Assembly (NCBI GenBank): GCA_947503365.1
Contig: CANNDT010000122.1
Coordinates: 1 to 11,761 of the forward strand
Direction of reading: 5' to 3'
Origin: CANNDT01 sp945876205
GTDB taxonomy: Bacteria > Acidobacteriota > Vicinamibacteria > Vicinamibacterales > UBA2999
DNA length: 11,761 bases
Made by a program: the position numbers and the translations under genes
Part shown: positions 1 to 7,474 of the stretch, piece by piece
Layout of the letters: each line of letters begins with the position of its first letter
Numbering within the stretch: position 1 is the first letter of the stretch
The notes under the pieces: generated by a model
Databases searched by the model: none
What the model saw: only the letters and a program-made list of their open reading frames with translations
What the model was told of the DNA's origin: nothing

Positions 1-151
1 GTTCAGCCTGCTGCCGCCCGACAACGCGACAGGTAACTTCGTCAAAGTCGTCCAGCGCGTGCCGGTGAAGATCGTGCTCGACGAAGGACAGGATCCGGAG
101 CAGCTCCTGCGCCCGGGCATGTCGGTCACGGCCACGGTCATCACGAAATAA
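1..151 (+). CDS. EmrA/HlyD-family efflux adaptor, C-terminal fragment
   Basis: Only the last 49 codons are in the window, reading from base 2 to a TAA at 149-151. The peptide ends with the membrane-proximal beta-barrel pattern of EmrA-type periplasmic adaptors: a LLPPDNATGNF-like stretch, then VQRVPVKI, then LRPGMSVTATV. In this family the adaptor is anchored in the inner membrane and links an MFS or ABC exporter to an outer-membrane channel. The next gene is a DHA2-type exporter starting 2 nt after this stop, which is the classical emrA-emrB order and implies translational coupling. The N-terminal membrane anchor, coiled-coil hairpin and lipoyl domain lie upstream of the window, so I cannot tell whether the gene is intact. 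The family call is secure. The exported substrate cannot be deduced. Confidence 0.9.
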   Translation, partial: FSLLPPDNATGNFVKVVQRVPVKIVLDEGQDPEQLLRPGMSVTATVITK

Positions 152-153
152 AC

Positions 154-1707
154 GTGTCCGCTCCACGCCAGGTCAACCCATGGATCGTCGCCGTCGCGGT
201 GATGTTCGCGACCTTCATGGAGGTGCTCGACACCACCGTCGTCAACGTGTCGCTGCCGCACATCGCGGGCAGCCTCTCGGCGACGATCGAGGAGGCGACG
301 TGGGCGATCACGTCGTACCTCGTGGCCAACGCGATCATCCTGCCGATGACCGGCTGGCTGGCCAGCCGCTTCGGCCGCAAGAACCTGCTGCTCTGGGCCA
401 CGACCGGCTTCACGCTGACGTCCTTCCTGTGCGGCATTGCGCCCAATCTCGAGTCGTTGATCGTCTTTCGCATCATGCAGGGCGCCACCGGCGGCGCGCT
501 GCAGCCGCTTTCACAGGCGGTGCTGCTCGAGTCGTTCGCCCCGCACGATCGCGGCAAGGCGATGGCCTTCTGGGCGCTCGGCATCGTCGTCGCGCCGATC
601 ATGGGACCGGTGCTTGGCGGATGGCTGACCGACACGTATAGCTGGCGCTGGGTCTTCTACATCAACCTGCCGGTGGGCATCGCGTCGATCGTGATGACGA
701 AGCTGTATGTCTTCGATCCGCCCTACATCCGCCAGGAAAATCGCGGCATCGACTACTGGGGCATCGGCATGCTCGCCGTCGGCATCGGCGCGCTGCAGAT
801 CGTGCTCGACAAGGGACAGCAGGAAGACTGGTTCGAGTCGCGATTCATCACCGTGCTGGTGATCCTCTCGGTCGTGATGCTCGTGGCGCTGATCGTCCAC
901 GAGCTGATGGCGAAGGAACCGGTCATCGATCTGCACGTCTTCAGAGAGCGGACCTACGCCGTAGGTGTGTTCCTGATGGCGGTGGTCGGCTTCGTCCTCT
1001 ACGGCAGCATGGTGCTGCTGCCGATCATGCTGCAGACGCTCATGGGCTATCCCTCGATGCAGGCCGGCATCGCGATGGCGCCGCGCGGGATCGGGTCGTT
1101 TCTCACCATGCCGATCATCGGTGTGCTCACGGGGCGTGTGGATCCGCGCAAGCTCCTCGCGCTCGGCCTGCTGGTCGGCGGCACAACGCTCCTCTGGCTC
1201 GGGCAACTGAACCTGCAGGCGGGCTACTGGGACATCTTCTGGCCGCAGTTCTTCCAGGGATCCGGGATGGCGCTGCTGTTCGTGCCGTTGACGACGGTCG
1301 CGATGGCCAATATCAAGCCCGAGCGGATGGGCAACGCGACCAGCCTGTTCAACCTGATGCGGAACATCGGCGGCAGCGTCGGCATCGCCGCCACCGCGAC
1401 GATGCTGAGCCGGCAGCGGCAGGTGGTGTCGGTGATGCTGGGAGAGAACGTCAGCGCCTACGACCCGCAGACGCAGAGCATGATGGCGCAGCTGCAGGCC
1501 GGCTTCATGGCGGCCGGCGCGGATGCGACCACCGCGGCGCAGCGCGCCTACGTGGCGATGTACGGGTTGGTGCAGCGGCAGGCAGGGATGGTGTCGTTCG
1601 TGTCGATTTTTCGCCTGCTGGGGATGCTCTTCATCGTGATGATCCCGCTCGTGCTGATCATGAAGCGCCCGCCCAGGCGGCCGGGCGGTCCGATGGCCGC
1701 GCACTAG
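154..1707 (+). CDS. EmrB/QacA-type MFS drug exporter (DHA2, 14 TM)
   Basis: A 517-aa protein of the length usual for DHA2 proton-coupled multidrug exporters in the inner membrane. Visible signatures are motif D1 in TM1 (LDTTVVNVSLPHIAGSL, residues 25-41, with the acidic Asp26), motif A in the TM2-TM3 loop (GWLASRFGRK, 67-76) and the antiporter motif C in TM5 (GIVVAPIMGPVLGGW, 143-157), followed by WRWVFYINLPVG. About 14 hydrophobic segments and a short Arg/Pro-rich cytoplasmic tail follow. The start is a GTG at 154, two bases after the adaptor stop. No Shine-Dalgarno is visible, so coupled translation from the adaptor is likely. Established EmrAB systems export hydrophobic drugs and uncouplers. 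The specific substrate here is unknown. The gene converges on the membrane-protein gene ending at 1749, with a hairpin between them. Confidence 0.95.
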   Translation: MSAPRQVNPWIVAVAVMFATFMEVLDTTVVNVSLPHIAGSLSATIEEATWAITSYLVANAIILPMTGWLASRFGRKNLLLWATTGFTLTSFLCGIAPNLESLIVFRIMQGATGGALQPLSQAVLLESFAPHDRGKAMAFWALGIVVAPIMGPVLGGWLTDTYSWRWVFYINLPVGIASIVMTKLYVFDPPYIRQENRGIDYWGIGMLAVGIGALQIVLDKGQQEDWFESRFITVLVILSVVMLVALIVHELMAKEPVIDLHVFRERTYAVGVFLMAVVGFVLYGSMVLLPIMLQTLMGYPSMQAGIAMAPRGIGSFLTMPIIGVLTGRVDPRKLLALGLLVGGTTLLWLGQLNLQAGYWDIFWPQFFQGSGMALLFVPLTTVAMANIKPERMGNATSLFNLMRNIGGSVGIAATATMLSRQRQVVSVMLGENVSAYDPQTQSMMAQLQAGFMAAGADATTAAQRAYVAMYGLVQRQAGMVSFVSIFRLLGMLFIVMIPLVLIMKRPPRRPGGPMAAH

Positions 1708-1740
1708 CGTCGGGCGCCCCGCGTAACCAGCGTAGGTAGT

Positions 1741-1758
1741 GTCCGCCTTCAGGCGGAC
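1741..1758. terminator. Perfect palindromic hairpin between convergent genes
   Basis: The arms gtccgcct and aggcggac are perfect 8-bp inverted repeats around a 2-base tc centre. In RNA the stem would more realistically be 7 bp with a UUCA loop. It lies 33 bp after the exporter stop and also contains the TGA stop (1749-1751) of the opposing membrane-protein gene. No U-tract follows on either strand, so it is not a textbook intrinsic terminator. It could act as a bidirectional transcription barrier or an RNA 3'-end stabiliser, or be one copy of a dispersed REP-like palindrome. The structure is seen directly. The function is inferred. Confidence 0.55.
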
Positions 1759-2759
1759 CGTATCGTCTCAGCCGCTGGTGACTCGGGCCACGTCGCCTCG
1801 GGCACGGCGGTATACGCCGCGTGCGCGAGGGATGCCTGGAAGAGCGCCGTCTGCGATGCCATGAATTGCAGCTTCAGGAGCAGCCGCGCCAGCACATAGA
1901 GCTGGCTGAGGACAAACCCCACCCACATCGACAGACCCGCGCCGCCGGCTCCAGGCGCGACCAGCGCCCACACGCCAATCAGCACCACCAAGACGAGCGC
2001 GTTCAACGCGTAGAGGCCGAACACCGGCCCTCGCTTCCGCACGATGAATCCGAGCGCCGCCAGGAGCGACCCAATCGCGCTGCGGCGATCCTCCACCACC
2101 ATCCGAATCCGCGCGTAATCGAAGATCAGCGTCGTCTTGATCAGCATCGATCCGAAGAGCAGGTACAGCGCGAAGCGCCACAAGAACGCGGTGCGCTCGA
2201 CAGCAAGGTCGCGCGTCAGCCACGTATAGAGCTTCTCGAACAGCCACTCGTGCATGTAGGTGAACAGAAACAGGTAGACGAGGCCGGCGATCGCGCCGAG
2301 CCGCAGGAAGCGCCAGAAGAAGACGCCGGACGCCGCGAAGAATCCATGCGCGCGCGTGCGGCGCTGCCGCGCATAGCGATCGAGGATCCCCCCGGAGAGA
2401 AACGTCCAGACGACGAGGTAGATCGCGATCGCTCCAACGACCTGCACCTGCGGCCGTCGTCCATCGAGCACGCTGCTGACGCTGTCGAGTGTGGTCGCAA
2501 ACCCGATCACCGATGGCGTGAAGGTCGTGCCGAGGCCCGAGGTCTGAGACGTGAACTCCTGCCACCAGTCGTTGTCTACGCCGTCGGCCACCGCGTCTGA
2601 CCGCAGGCTCCGGCCGAGGTGCGCCTCGATCATTCCGCGCATGGTGATGGCGAGCGGCAGGGCCGCGAGCAGCGTGATCAGAAACACGCCGGCGATGAGC
2701 GCCGGTGCATGCCGCACCCGCCGAACACCGTCGAACCACGAACGAAGACCCCCAGCCAC
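1749..2759 (-). CDS. Six-TM membrane protein of unknown function
   Basis: A protein of about 336 aa that I do not recognise as a named family. It has six hydrophobic segments: roughly residues 20-40 (PALIAGVFLITLLAALPLAIT), 108-128, 152-178, 198-218, 244-268 and 280-302. The first two flank a long, probably extracytoplasmic loop with an acidic, Trp-containing stretch (DNDWWQEF). Reading frame is open further upstream to 2999, but that part only shadows the end of the peptidase gene. I chose the GTG at 2759, 21 bp after the peptidase stop; a TTG at 2762 is an alternative. Both sit inside a 16-bp tandem repeat and neither has a good Shine-Dalgarno. It is probably cotranscribed with the peptidase. 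It could be a permease-like or scaffold protein, but nothing in the sequence fixes a function. Its TGA stop lies in the 1741-1758 hairpin. Confidence 0.8.
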   Translation of the reverse strand: MAGGLRSWFDGVRRVRHAPALIAGVFLITLLAALPLAITMRGMIEAHLGRSLRSDAVADGVDNDWWQEFTSQTSGLGTTFTPSVIGFATTLDSVSSVLDGRRPQVQVVGAIAIYLVVWTFLSGGILDRYARQRRTRAHGFFAASGVFFWRFLRLGAIAGLVYLFLFTYMHEWLFEKLYTWLTRDLAVERTAFLWRFALYLLFGSMLIKTTLIFDYARIRMVVEDRRSAIGSLLAALGFIVRKRGPVFGLYALNALVLVVLIGVWALVAPGAGGAGLSMWVGFVLSQLYVLARLLLKLQFMASQTALFQASLAHAAYTAVPEATWPESPAAETIRSA

Positions 2760-2784
2760 CAAGCTACCCAGCCACCCAGCTACA
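2753..2784. repeat. 16-bp tandem repeat (two copies) at a gene junction
   Basis: Two adjacent copies of a 16-mer differ at 2 of 16 positions: cagccaccaagctacc at 2753-2768 and cagccacccagctaca at 2769-2784. Each is itself built of two related 8-mers. The repeat spans the whole gap between two minus-strand genes. It contains the TAG stop of the M1 peptidase (2780-2782) and the likely GTG start (2757-2759) of the downstream membrane protein. It could arise by replication slippage and could alter spacing between the two genes. Confidence 0.75.
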
Positions 2785-4795
2785 CAAAGAAGGCATACGT
2801 GACCATGACGTCCTGCAGCCAGACGAGCCACTTGAGCCCCCACTTCAGGCTCGCCTCGCTCGCCCGCGGCTCCAGCGTACGCGTGTTGTTGGTGTAGTTG
2901 ATGTCGAGCAGCAGCACGCGGTTCGGATCGACGCGCACCGACACCGCCTGGGATGGACGCTCGTAGGTGTAGATCGTCCGGCGGTCCACGCCGTCCCATC
3001 GCTCGGTCACCTTCTGGCCGTTCTTGAACGTCGTCTCGATCTCCACCGGGAAGATCGCCTCGCCGAACCGGCGCGGCACGACGATCGTTCGGTAGCTGTC
3101 GCCGACCTTCGTGCTCGTGAACTCCTGGACCCCGTAGTCGAACTCATTCGAGCCGCGATACGCCTGGTCGAAAAACCAGGTCATGTCCTTCCCGCTGACC
3201 TCGTTGACGACGGCGAAGAAGTCCTCGGGATACGGATGGCGGAACTTGTACCGATCGAAGTAGGTGGAGAGGCTCCGCTGCAGCGTCGGCCAGCCGAGAT
3301 GCCGTTCGAGCGTGTTCAGCCACAGCGCGGTCTTGTTGTAGGTGATGAAGGTCGCTGACCCGGGCCAGTAGCGGTAGGTCGGCGTGGCCTGCGAATCGGC
3401 CTCAGCGACCGGCCGGTACCCGGGCAGTCGATTGCCGTCGATCTCGCGAACGACGGGAATGTCGCGGAACACCCAGGGAATAAAGCCGCCGAAGTACCGC
3501 CGCTCGGTGAAATTCGGCATGTACGCCTGCTCGATGGCGCGCGCCGTGGAGAAGGTGTTGAAGCCTTCGTCCATCCACCCGCGCTCGAACTCGTTGCTGC
3601 CGACGATGCCGTACCAGAATTGGTGCCCGGCTTCGTGAAGCGTCGTCGCCTCGGGCACCGTGACGTCCCTCGGTGCAATCCAGCGTGCGCGGCCGGTGAA
3701 GAGCGTCGGATACTCCATGCCGTCGGCCCGGCTCTGGAACGCGGGGTCGATGATGGTGATGTAGCCGTACGGATACGCGCCGAACCATTCGCCGTAGTAC
3801 TTGAGCGCCGCCGCGGTCGAGTCGAAGAAGCGATCCGCCTGGCTTCTGTGCTCAGGAAGGATCAGCAGGCGCATGTCGACCGGGGGCAGCGTCGAATGCT
3901 CGAAGCGTCGCTTGGCCTCGATGTAATTCGGGCTCGCCGTCCATGCGGCGTCGTGGATGTCTTCGCCGTGGTAGCGATGCGTGGACGTCCCGTCCTCGTT
4001 ATCCGTCCGCATCGTCTGCTGCCCGGACGCCCCGACGACGAACGCGCGCGGCACCGTCAGACGCAGGTCGTAGACGCCGTAGTCAGAATAGAACTCCGTG
4101 GCCGCGTGAAACTGGTGCGTGTTCCACCCACGATCCTCGAGCACGCCAAGCTTCGGAAACCACTGCGCGATGAAGTAGTAGTCGTCCACGTAACCGGTGC
4201 GCGCGAATGGACGCGGGATCTTCGCCTTCCACTCGACCTCGATCTGAATGGTCTCGTTGGGCTGCACGTCGTAGGGCAGCGGCACCGCCATCACCGTCCG
4301 ATCCGCCGCATTCCCATCGTCGGGCGCGATGAAACGCATCTGCGACGTGAGGTCGATCATGGCAGGGCTTGCCGCGCCGAAGCCGGCAGGCGAAGGCGGG
4401 CGGATCTTGAGGGTCGAGACATCGGTCGAGCCCCACGCATCGCTCTGCGGCGCCGCGGTGACGCCGGCGAGGCGGCGCTCACGAAGCCACGTTGACTCGG
4501 CGTTGCGCCAGGCGTTCCAGTAGAGGTGAAACTGCAGCTCGCGCGTGGGATTGGCGCTGATGTTGCGCCAGCGGATCGTCTCGCGTCCCGTCAGCGTGCG
4601 CGCGGCGTGATCGAGGCGAACCTCGATGTCATAGCTGGCATTCCGCGGTGAGCGGGCGCCGCCTTCGGGCTGGTCAAATTTCTGAATGGGTCCTTGTGCG
4701 CCCGTGCCGACGACGAAACATCCGAGGGCTAGGACGAAGAGAACGTAGAGGCGGACCTTCCGAAGGCTGGTCAGGTCCGCCTGCCTGCGTGACAT
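2780..4795 (-). CDS. Secreted M1-family zinc aminopeptidase
   Basis: A 671-aa metallopeptidase that should cleave N-terminal residues from peptides outside the cytoplasm. Residues 13-33 form a hydrophobic signal segment ending near GTGAQG, either a cleavable signal or an anchor. An N-terminal beta domain (about 45-290) is followed by the thermolysin-like catalytic domain. The zinc site is HEAGH (His387, Glu388, His391) with the third ligand Glu410 in WMDEGFNTF, exactly the HExxH-x18-E spacing of M1. The exopeptidase motif appears as GMEYP instead of the common GAMEN, as in a divergent bacterial M1 subgroup. A short C-terminal beta domain replaces the long helical domain of aminopeptidase N. 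The ATG at 4795 has no Shine-Dalgarno, but TAGAAT lies 6 nt upstream. Possibly cotranscribed with the membrane protein 21 bp downstream. Confidence 0.95.
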   Translation of the reverse strand: MSRRQADLTSLRKVRLYVLFVLALGCFVVGTGAQGPIQKFDQPEGGARSPRNASYDIEVRLDHAARTLTGRETIRWRNISANPTRELQFHLYWNAWRNAESTWLRERRLAGVTAAPQSDAWGSTDVSTLKIRPPSPAGFGAASPAMIDLTSQMRFIAPDDGNAADRTVMAVPLPYDVQPNETIQIEVEWKAKIPRPFARTGYVDDYYFIAQWFPKLGVLEDRGWNTHQFHAATEFYSDYGVYDLRLTVPRAFVVGASGQQTMRTDNEDGTSTHRYHGEDIHDAAWTASPNYIEAKRRFEHSTLPPVDMRLLILPEHRSQADRFFDSTAAALKYYGEWFGAYPYGYITIIDPAFQSRADGMEYPTLFTGRARWIAPRDVTVPEATTLHEAGHQFWYGIVGSNEFERGWMDEGFNTFSTARAIEQAYMPNFTERRYFGGFIPWVFRDIPVVREIDGNRLPGYRPVAEADSQATPTYRYWPGSATFITYNKTALWLNTLERHLGWPTLQRSLSTYFDRYKFRHPYPEDFFAVVNEVSGKDMTWFFDQAYRGSNEFDYGVQEFTSTKVGDSYRTIVVPRRFGEAIFPVEIETTFKNGQKVTERWDGVDRRTIYTYERPSQAVSVRVDPNRVLLLDINYTNNTRTLEPRASEASLKWGLKWLVWLQDVMVTYAFFV

Positions 4796-4801
4796 CGATG
4801 C

Positions 4802-4807
4802 ATTCTA
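4802..4807 (-). promoter_or_regulatory. Candidate -10 (TAGAAT) for leaderless M1 peptidase mRNA
   Basis: TAGAAT matches the TATAAT consensus at 5 of 6 positions. It lies in the 34-nt gap after the esterase stop and ends 6 nt before the ATG at 4795. The usual 6-7 nt distance from -10 to transcription start places the start at or next to the A of ATG. No convincing -35 is visible. If real, the peptidase has its own promoter inside the minus-strand gene run. Confidence 0.45.
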
Positions 4808-4829
4808 CGACACCCGCCTTCACCGACAG

Positions 4830-5477
4830 CTACGGCGCGCACACGCCATCGAGCAGCATTCGCACGAACTCGGCCTCGTCGTCGTTGACGACGTGCCCCA
4901 TGCCCGGATAGATGCGCGCCGTGACATCCGCGCTCGCACGCGTGAATACCTCCGCGCTCTCGAGCACTCGTTCCTTGGGGATGTGCGCGTCGACGTCGCT
5001 GCATCCGAGAAACACCGGCGTGCGGTCGAACCCGCCGTTCACGTCCCAGCGTGTTCCCGCCGGGCCGATCAGCCCGCCGCTGAGCATGACGACGGCGCCG
5101 AACCGCGACGGATGGCGCACCGCGAATTCGCCCGAGAGGCACGCGCCCTGCGAGAAGCCGAGGAGGACGATGCGCGATTGTGGAATGCCGGCCGCTTCGA
5201 CGCGTCCGATCAGTGATGCGATCACGCCCAGCGCCGACGTCAGATGCGGCTCGTTGCTCGCGATGGGGGACATGAAGCTGTTCGGATACCAGGTGTTGTT
5301 GGCCGCCGATGGCGCGAGATAGGTGAGGTTGGGACGTTTCAGCCACGGCACCAGGTCGAGCATGTTCGAGGGCGACCCTCCCCGGCCGTGCACCATGATG
5401 ACCACTCCCGGAGCCTGGCCGAGCGGCGCCCCGGCTTCGACGACTGGCTGACCAGCGTGGGGATTCGCCGCCGTCAC
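4830..5477 (-). CDS. Serine carboxylesterase/phospholipase family hydrolase (MhqD-like)
   Basis: A 215-aa alpha/beta hydrolase of the small cytosolic phospholipase/carboxylesterase family. After the first beta strand comes the oxyanion-side motif HGRGGS (30-35). The nucleophile elbow GFSQG carries Ser109. The likely acid is Asp163 in CSDVDAHIP, and His195 lies in GMGHVV. Length and triad spacing fit the family. Frame is open upstream to 5534, but I place the start at GTG 5477 because it overlaps the dioxygenase TGA as GTGA, typical of translational coupling. Homology then begins soon after residue 20. In Bacillus subtilis a ring-cleaving dioxygenase and a carboxylesterase of these families form mhqED, induced by methylhydroquinone and catechol stress. 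By analogy this enzyme may hydrolyse a ring-cleavage or ester product, but its substrate is inferred only. Confidence 0.9.
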   Translation of the reverse strand: MTAANPHAGQPVVEAGAPLGQAPGVVIMVHGRGGSPSNMLDLVPWLKRPNLTYLAPSAANNTWYPNSFMSPIASNEPHLTSALGVIASLIGRVEAAGIPQSRIVLLGFSQGACLSGEFAVRHPSRFGAVVMLSGGLIGPAGTRWDVNGGFDRTPVFLGCSDVDAHIPKERVLESAEVFTRASADVTARIYPGMGHVVNDDEAEFVRMLLDGVCAP

Positions 5478-6418
5478 CGGTATTCCACGCGCGGCAGCGC
5501 CGCTTCGATCGCGGCCCGGTAGGGCTCTTCCCACGGCGGCAGCTTGAGTCCGCGTCCGAGCGCCGAGAGATCTTCGTCCGACGTGAATCCGGGCTGGATG
5601 GTCGCGACCTCGAAGAGTACACCGCCCGGCTCGCGAAAGTAGATCGACTCGAAGTAGCAGCGGTCGCGGATGTCTGTGACCCTGACACCGATGCTCAGCA
5701 GCTCTTCGCGCAGACGCCGCTGCTCGTCGCCGGTGGAGATCGCCATCGCCACGTGATGCACCGTGCCGAGGCCGTTGACCGCCGGCACGGCGTCCGGATC
5801 GACCTCGATGTCGATGTAGTGACCCGGCGCGTCGCCGCCGGCCGCAACGCGCGTGCGATTCTCGGCTTCTCCCGCGACTGTGTAGCCCAGGAACTGCGTC
5901 ATCAGCTCGAGCGTCTGCTTCAGCGACCGCACCACCATCGTTACGCTGTGCAGCCCGCGTATCGCCTCATTCGCGCCGACGCCGCTTCCGGTCCACGGCG
6001 TCCGCGCGTCGCGATCGGTGGCCACCAGCTCGAACCAGAGGCCCGAGGGATCGTCGATGCGGATGGCGTCTTCGCCGAACCGTGTCTCGATGTCTCGCGC
6101 GTTCACGCCCGCCTCTGCCAGGCGGCGCTGCCAGAAGCCGAGCGAGGCAGCGGGCACCGAGAACGACGTCGTGACCACTTGACCCGCCCCTTTGACGCCC
6201 ATGCGGACGCCTTTGTCCTTGTAAGGGAAGGTCGTCCAGATAGTACCGGGCAAACCGCGCTCGGTACCGTAGTAGAAGTGGTAAACGTTGTGGTTGTCGA
6301 AGTTGACCGTCTTCTTGACGAGGCGCATGCCGAGCCGATCGACACAGAAATCCAGGTCAGCCTGTGCATCATCGACCGTCGCGGTCACGTGATGCAGTCC
6401 AAGGATGGGGTGGATCAT
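5474..6418 (-). CDS. VOC-superfamily ring-cleaving dioxygenase (MhqE/MhqO-like)
   Basis: A 314-aa protein with two vicinal-oxygen-chelate modules. The first begins GLHHVTATV (His9/His10) and ends DPSGLWFELVAT (Glu130). The second begins GLHSVTMVV (His157), contains TVHHVAMAI (His221/His222) and ends PGGVLFEVAT (Glu270). The probable metal ligands are the N-terminal His, His221/222 and Glu270, as in extradiol-type and MhqO/LinE-like enzymes. Length (~310 aa) and the C-terminal PPWEEPYRAAIEAALP tail match that family. The predicted role is cytosolic opening of hydroquinone or related aromatic rings with Fe or Mn and O2. It overlaps the downstream esterase by 4 nt and is divergent from the oxidoreductase at 6469. 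The ATG at 6418 has no Shine-Dalgarno, but TACAAT lies 7 nt upstream. No MarR-type regulator (MhqR) is seen nearby. Confidence 0.92.
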   Translation of the reverse strand: MIHPILGLHHVTATVDDAQADLDFCVDRLGMRLVKKTVNFDNHNVYHFYYGTERGLPGTIWTTFPYKDKGVRMGVKGAGQVVTTSFSVPAASLGFWQRRLAEAGVNARDIETRFGEDAIRIDDPSGLWFELVATDRDARTPWTGSGVGANEAIRGLHSVTMVVRSLKQTLELMTQFLGYTVAGEAENRTRVAAGGDAPGHYIDIEVDPDAVPAVNGLGTVHHVAMAISTGDEQRRLREELLSIGVRVTDIRDRCYFESIYFREPGGVLFEVATIQPGFTSDEDLSALGRGLKLPPWEEPYRAAIEAALPRVEYR

Positions 6419-6425
6419 GGGCTTG

Positions 6426-6431
6426 ATTGTA
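6426..6431 (-). promoter_or_regulatory. Candidate -10 (TACAAT) for the dioxygenase operon
   Basis: TACAAT matches the -10 consensus at 5 of 6 positions and ends 7 nt before the ATG at 6418, so the mRNA would be leaderless or nearly so. No good -35 is visible at 16-18 bp. It overlaps the 8-bp palindrome TTGTACAA (6427-6434), a possible operator. Confidence 0.4.
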
Positions 6432-6442
6432 CAAGCGCAATC

Positions 6443-6448
6443 TATAAT
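6443..6448 (+). promoter_or_regulatory. Consensus -10 (TATAAT) for the 6469 oxidoreductase gene
   Basis: A perfect TATAAT in a 50-bp divergent gap. CTTGAT (6422-6427) or TTGATT (6423-6428) could be a -35, but the spacing of 15 or 14 bp is short. Predicted transcription starts near 6455, leaving a leader of about 14 nt that contains a GGGGGA Shine-Dalgarno-like run (6459-6464). Confidence 0.55.
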
Positions 6449-6468
6449 TGCTGGCTGCGGGGGATGAG

Positions 6469-7470
6469 ATGACGATTCGTGTGGCGCTTGTTGGCCTGGG
6501 ACCGATTGGCGGGGCGGTGGCGAAGCAGCTTGCGGCGCGCAAGGGCTTTCAGATCGTGGCGGCGATAGATATCGACCCCGCGAAGGTGGGGAGGGATGCC
6601 GGCGACGTAATGGAGCTTGGCCGCAAGCTTCGCATCAAGGTGACCTCCGACATCGGCAAGACGCTGCGCGCGGTCAAGCCCGACGTCGCGGTGCTGTGCA
6701 CGAGCTCGTCGCTCAAGGCCGTCATGCCGCAGTTCGAGGAAGTGCTGAAGCGGCGCGTGCCGATCGTGACCACCACCGAGGAAGCCGCCTATCCCGCGCG
6801 GCGCAACCAGCGCCTCATCAAGCAGCTCGACGCGGCCGCGCGGAAGGCGAAGGTCGCCGTGCTCGGCACCGGCGTCAATCCCGGCTTCGCGATGGACGCC
6901 CTGCCAATCGCGCTCACCGCCGTGTGCGAGCGCGTCGATCGGATCGAAGTGCATCGCGTGCAGGACGCGCGCATCCGCCGGCTGCCGTTTCAGCAGAAGA
7001 TCGGCGCCGGCCTCACCCCCGAGCAGTTTCGCAAAGGCCTGGTGGCCGGCACACTGCGCCACGTCGGCTTCTCCGAATCGATCCAGATGATTGGCGACGC
7101 GATGGGCTGGCCGATCGACCGCATCACCGAGGCCATCGAGCCGAAGATCGCCGATGCGCCTGTCGAGAGCGAATTGCTCGCCGTCGATCCGGGTTACGTC
7201 AGCGGGATCATCCAGGACGGCGTGGGGTATGTGAAGGGCGAGCCCAGAATCACGCTGCACCTCGAGGCCTATCTCGGTGCGCCCGTCTCGTACGATTCCG
7301 TGCTGATCGAAGGTTCACCGCGGATCTATTCGAAGATCGACGGCGGCGTGCACGGCGACATCGCCACCGCGTCGATGACCGTCAATTCGATCCCCGCCGT
7401 GCTCACCGCCGCGCCCGGCTTCCGCACCATGCGCGACATGCGGCTGCCATCGTTCTACGGAGGACGATAA
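6469..7470 (+). CDS. DapB-like NAD(P)-dependent oxidoreductase (2,4-diaminopentanoate dehydrogenase family)
   Basis: A 333-aa dehydrogenase with an N-terminal Rossmann fold: beta1 then GLGPIGG at residues 9-15, and an acidic residue ending beta2 (AAIDIDP). The NAD-binding domain resembles dihydrodipicolinate reductase (DapB). The C-terminal half carries GTGVNPGFAMDALP and GGVHGDIATASMTVNSIP, features of the family annotated as 2,4-diaminopentanoate dehydrogenase, known from ornithine fermentation. True DapB is about 260 aa with a different C-terminal motif, so lysine synthesis is unlikely. Many aerobic bacteria carry such homologues with unknown substrates, so the ornithine role is uncertain. 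The frame opens at a TTG at 6448, but ATG 6469 fits better, with GGGGGA just upstream. It is divergent from the dioxygenase and converges with the 86-aa gene. Confidence 0.85.
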   Translation: MTIRVALVGLGPIGGAVAKQLAARKGFQIVAAIDIDPAKVGRDAGDVMELGRKLRIKVTSDIGKTLRAVKPDVAVLCTSSSLKAVMPQFEEVLKRRVPIVTTTEEAAYPARRNQRLIKQLDAAARKAKVAVLGTGVNPGFAMDALPIALTAVCERVDRIEVHRVQDARIRRLPFQQKIGAGLTPEQFRKGLVAGTLRHVGFSESIQMIGDAMGWPIDRITEAIEPKIADAPVESELLAVDPGYVSGIIQDGVGYVKGEPRITLHLEAYLGAPVSYDSVLIEGSPRIYSKIDGGVHGDIATASMTVNSIPAVLTAAPGFRTMRDMRLPSFYGGR

Positions 7471-7474
7471 GCCC

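Noticed and set aside
2216..2999. Upstream extension of the membrane-protein frame to 2999 and other long frames over 1768-2999
   Set aside because: They overlap the well-supported M1 peptidase end or run antisense to real genes, and they are Arg/Pro/His-rich shadow translations typical of high-GC DNA.
4751..4780. Inverted repeat gcggacct/aggtccgc in the signal-peptide coding region of the M1 peptidase
   Set aside because: The 14-nt loop and 8-bp stem lie within GC-rich coding sequence and can arise by chance. No regulatory context is visible.
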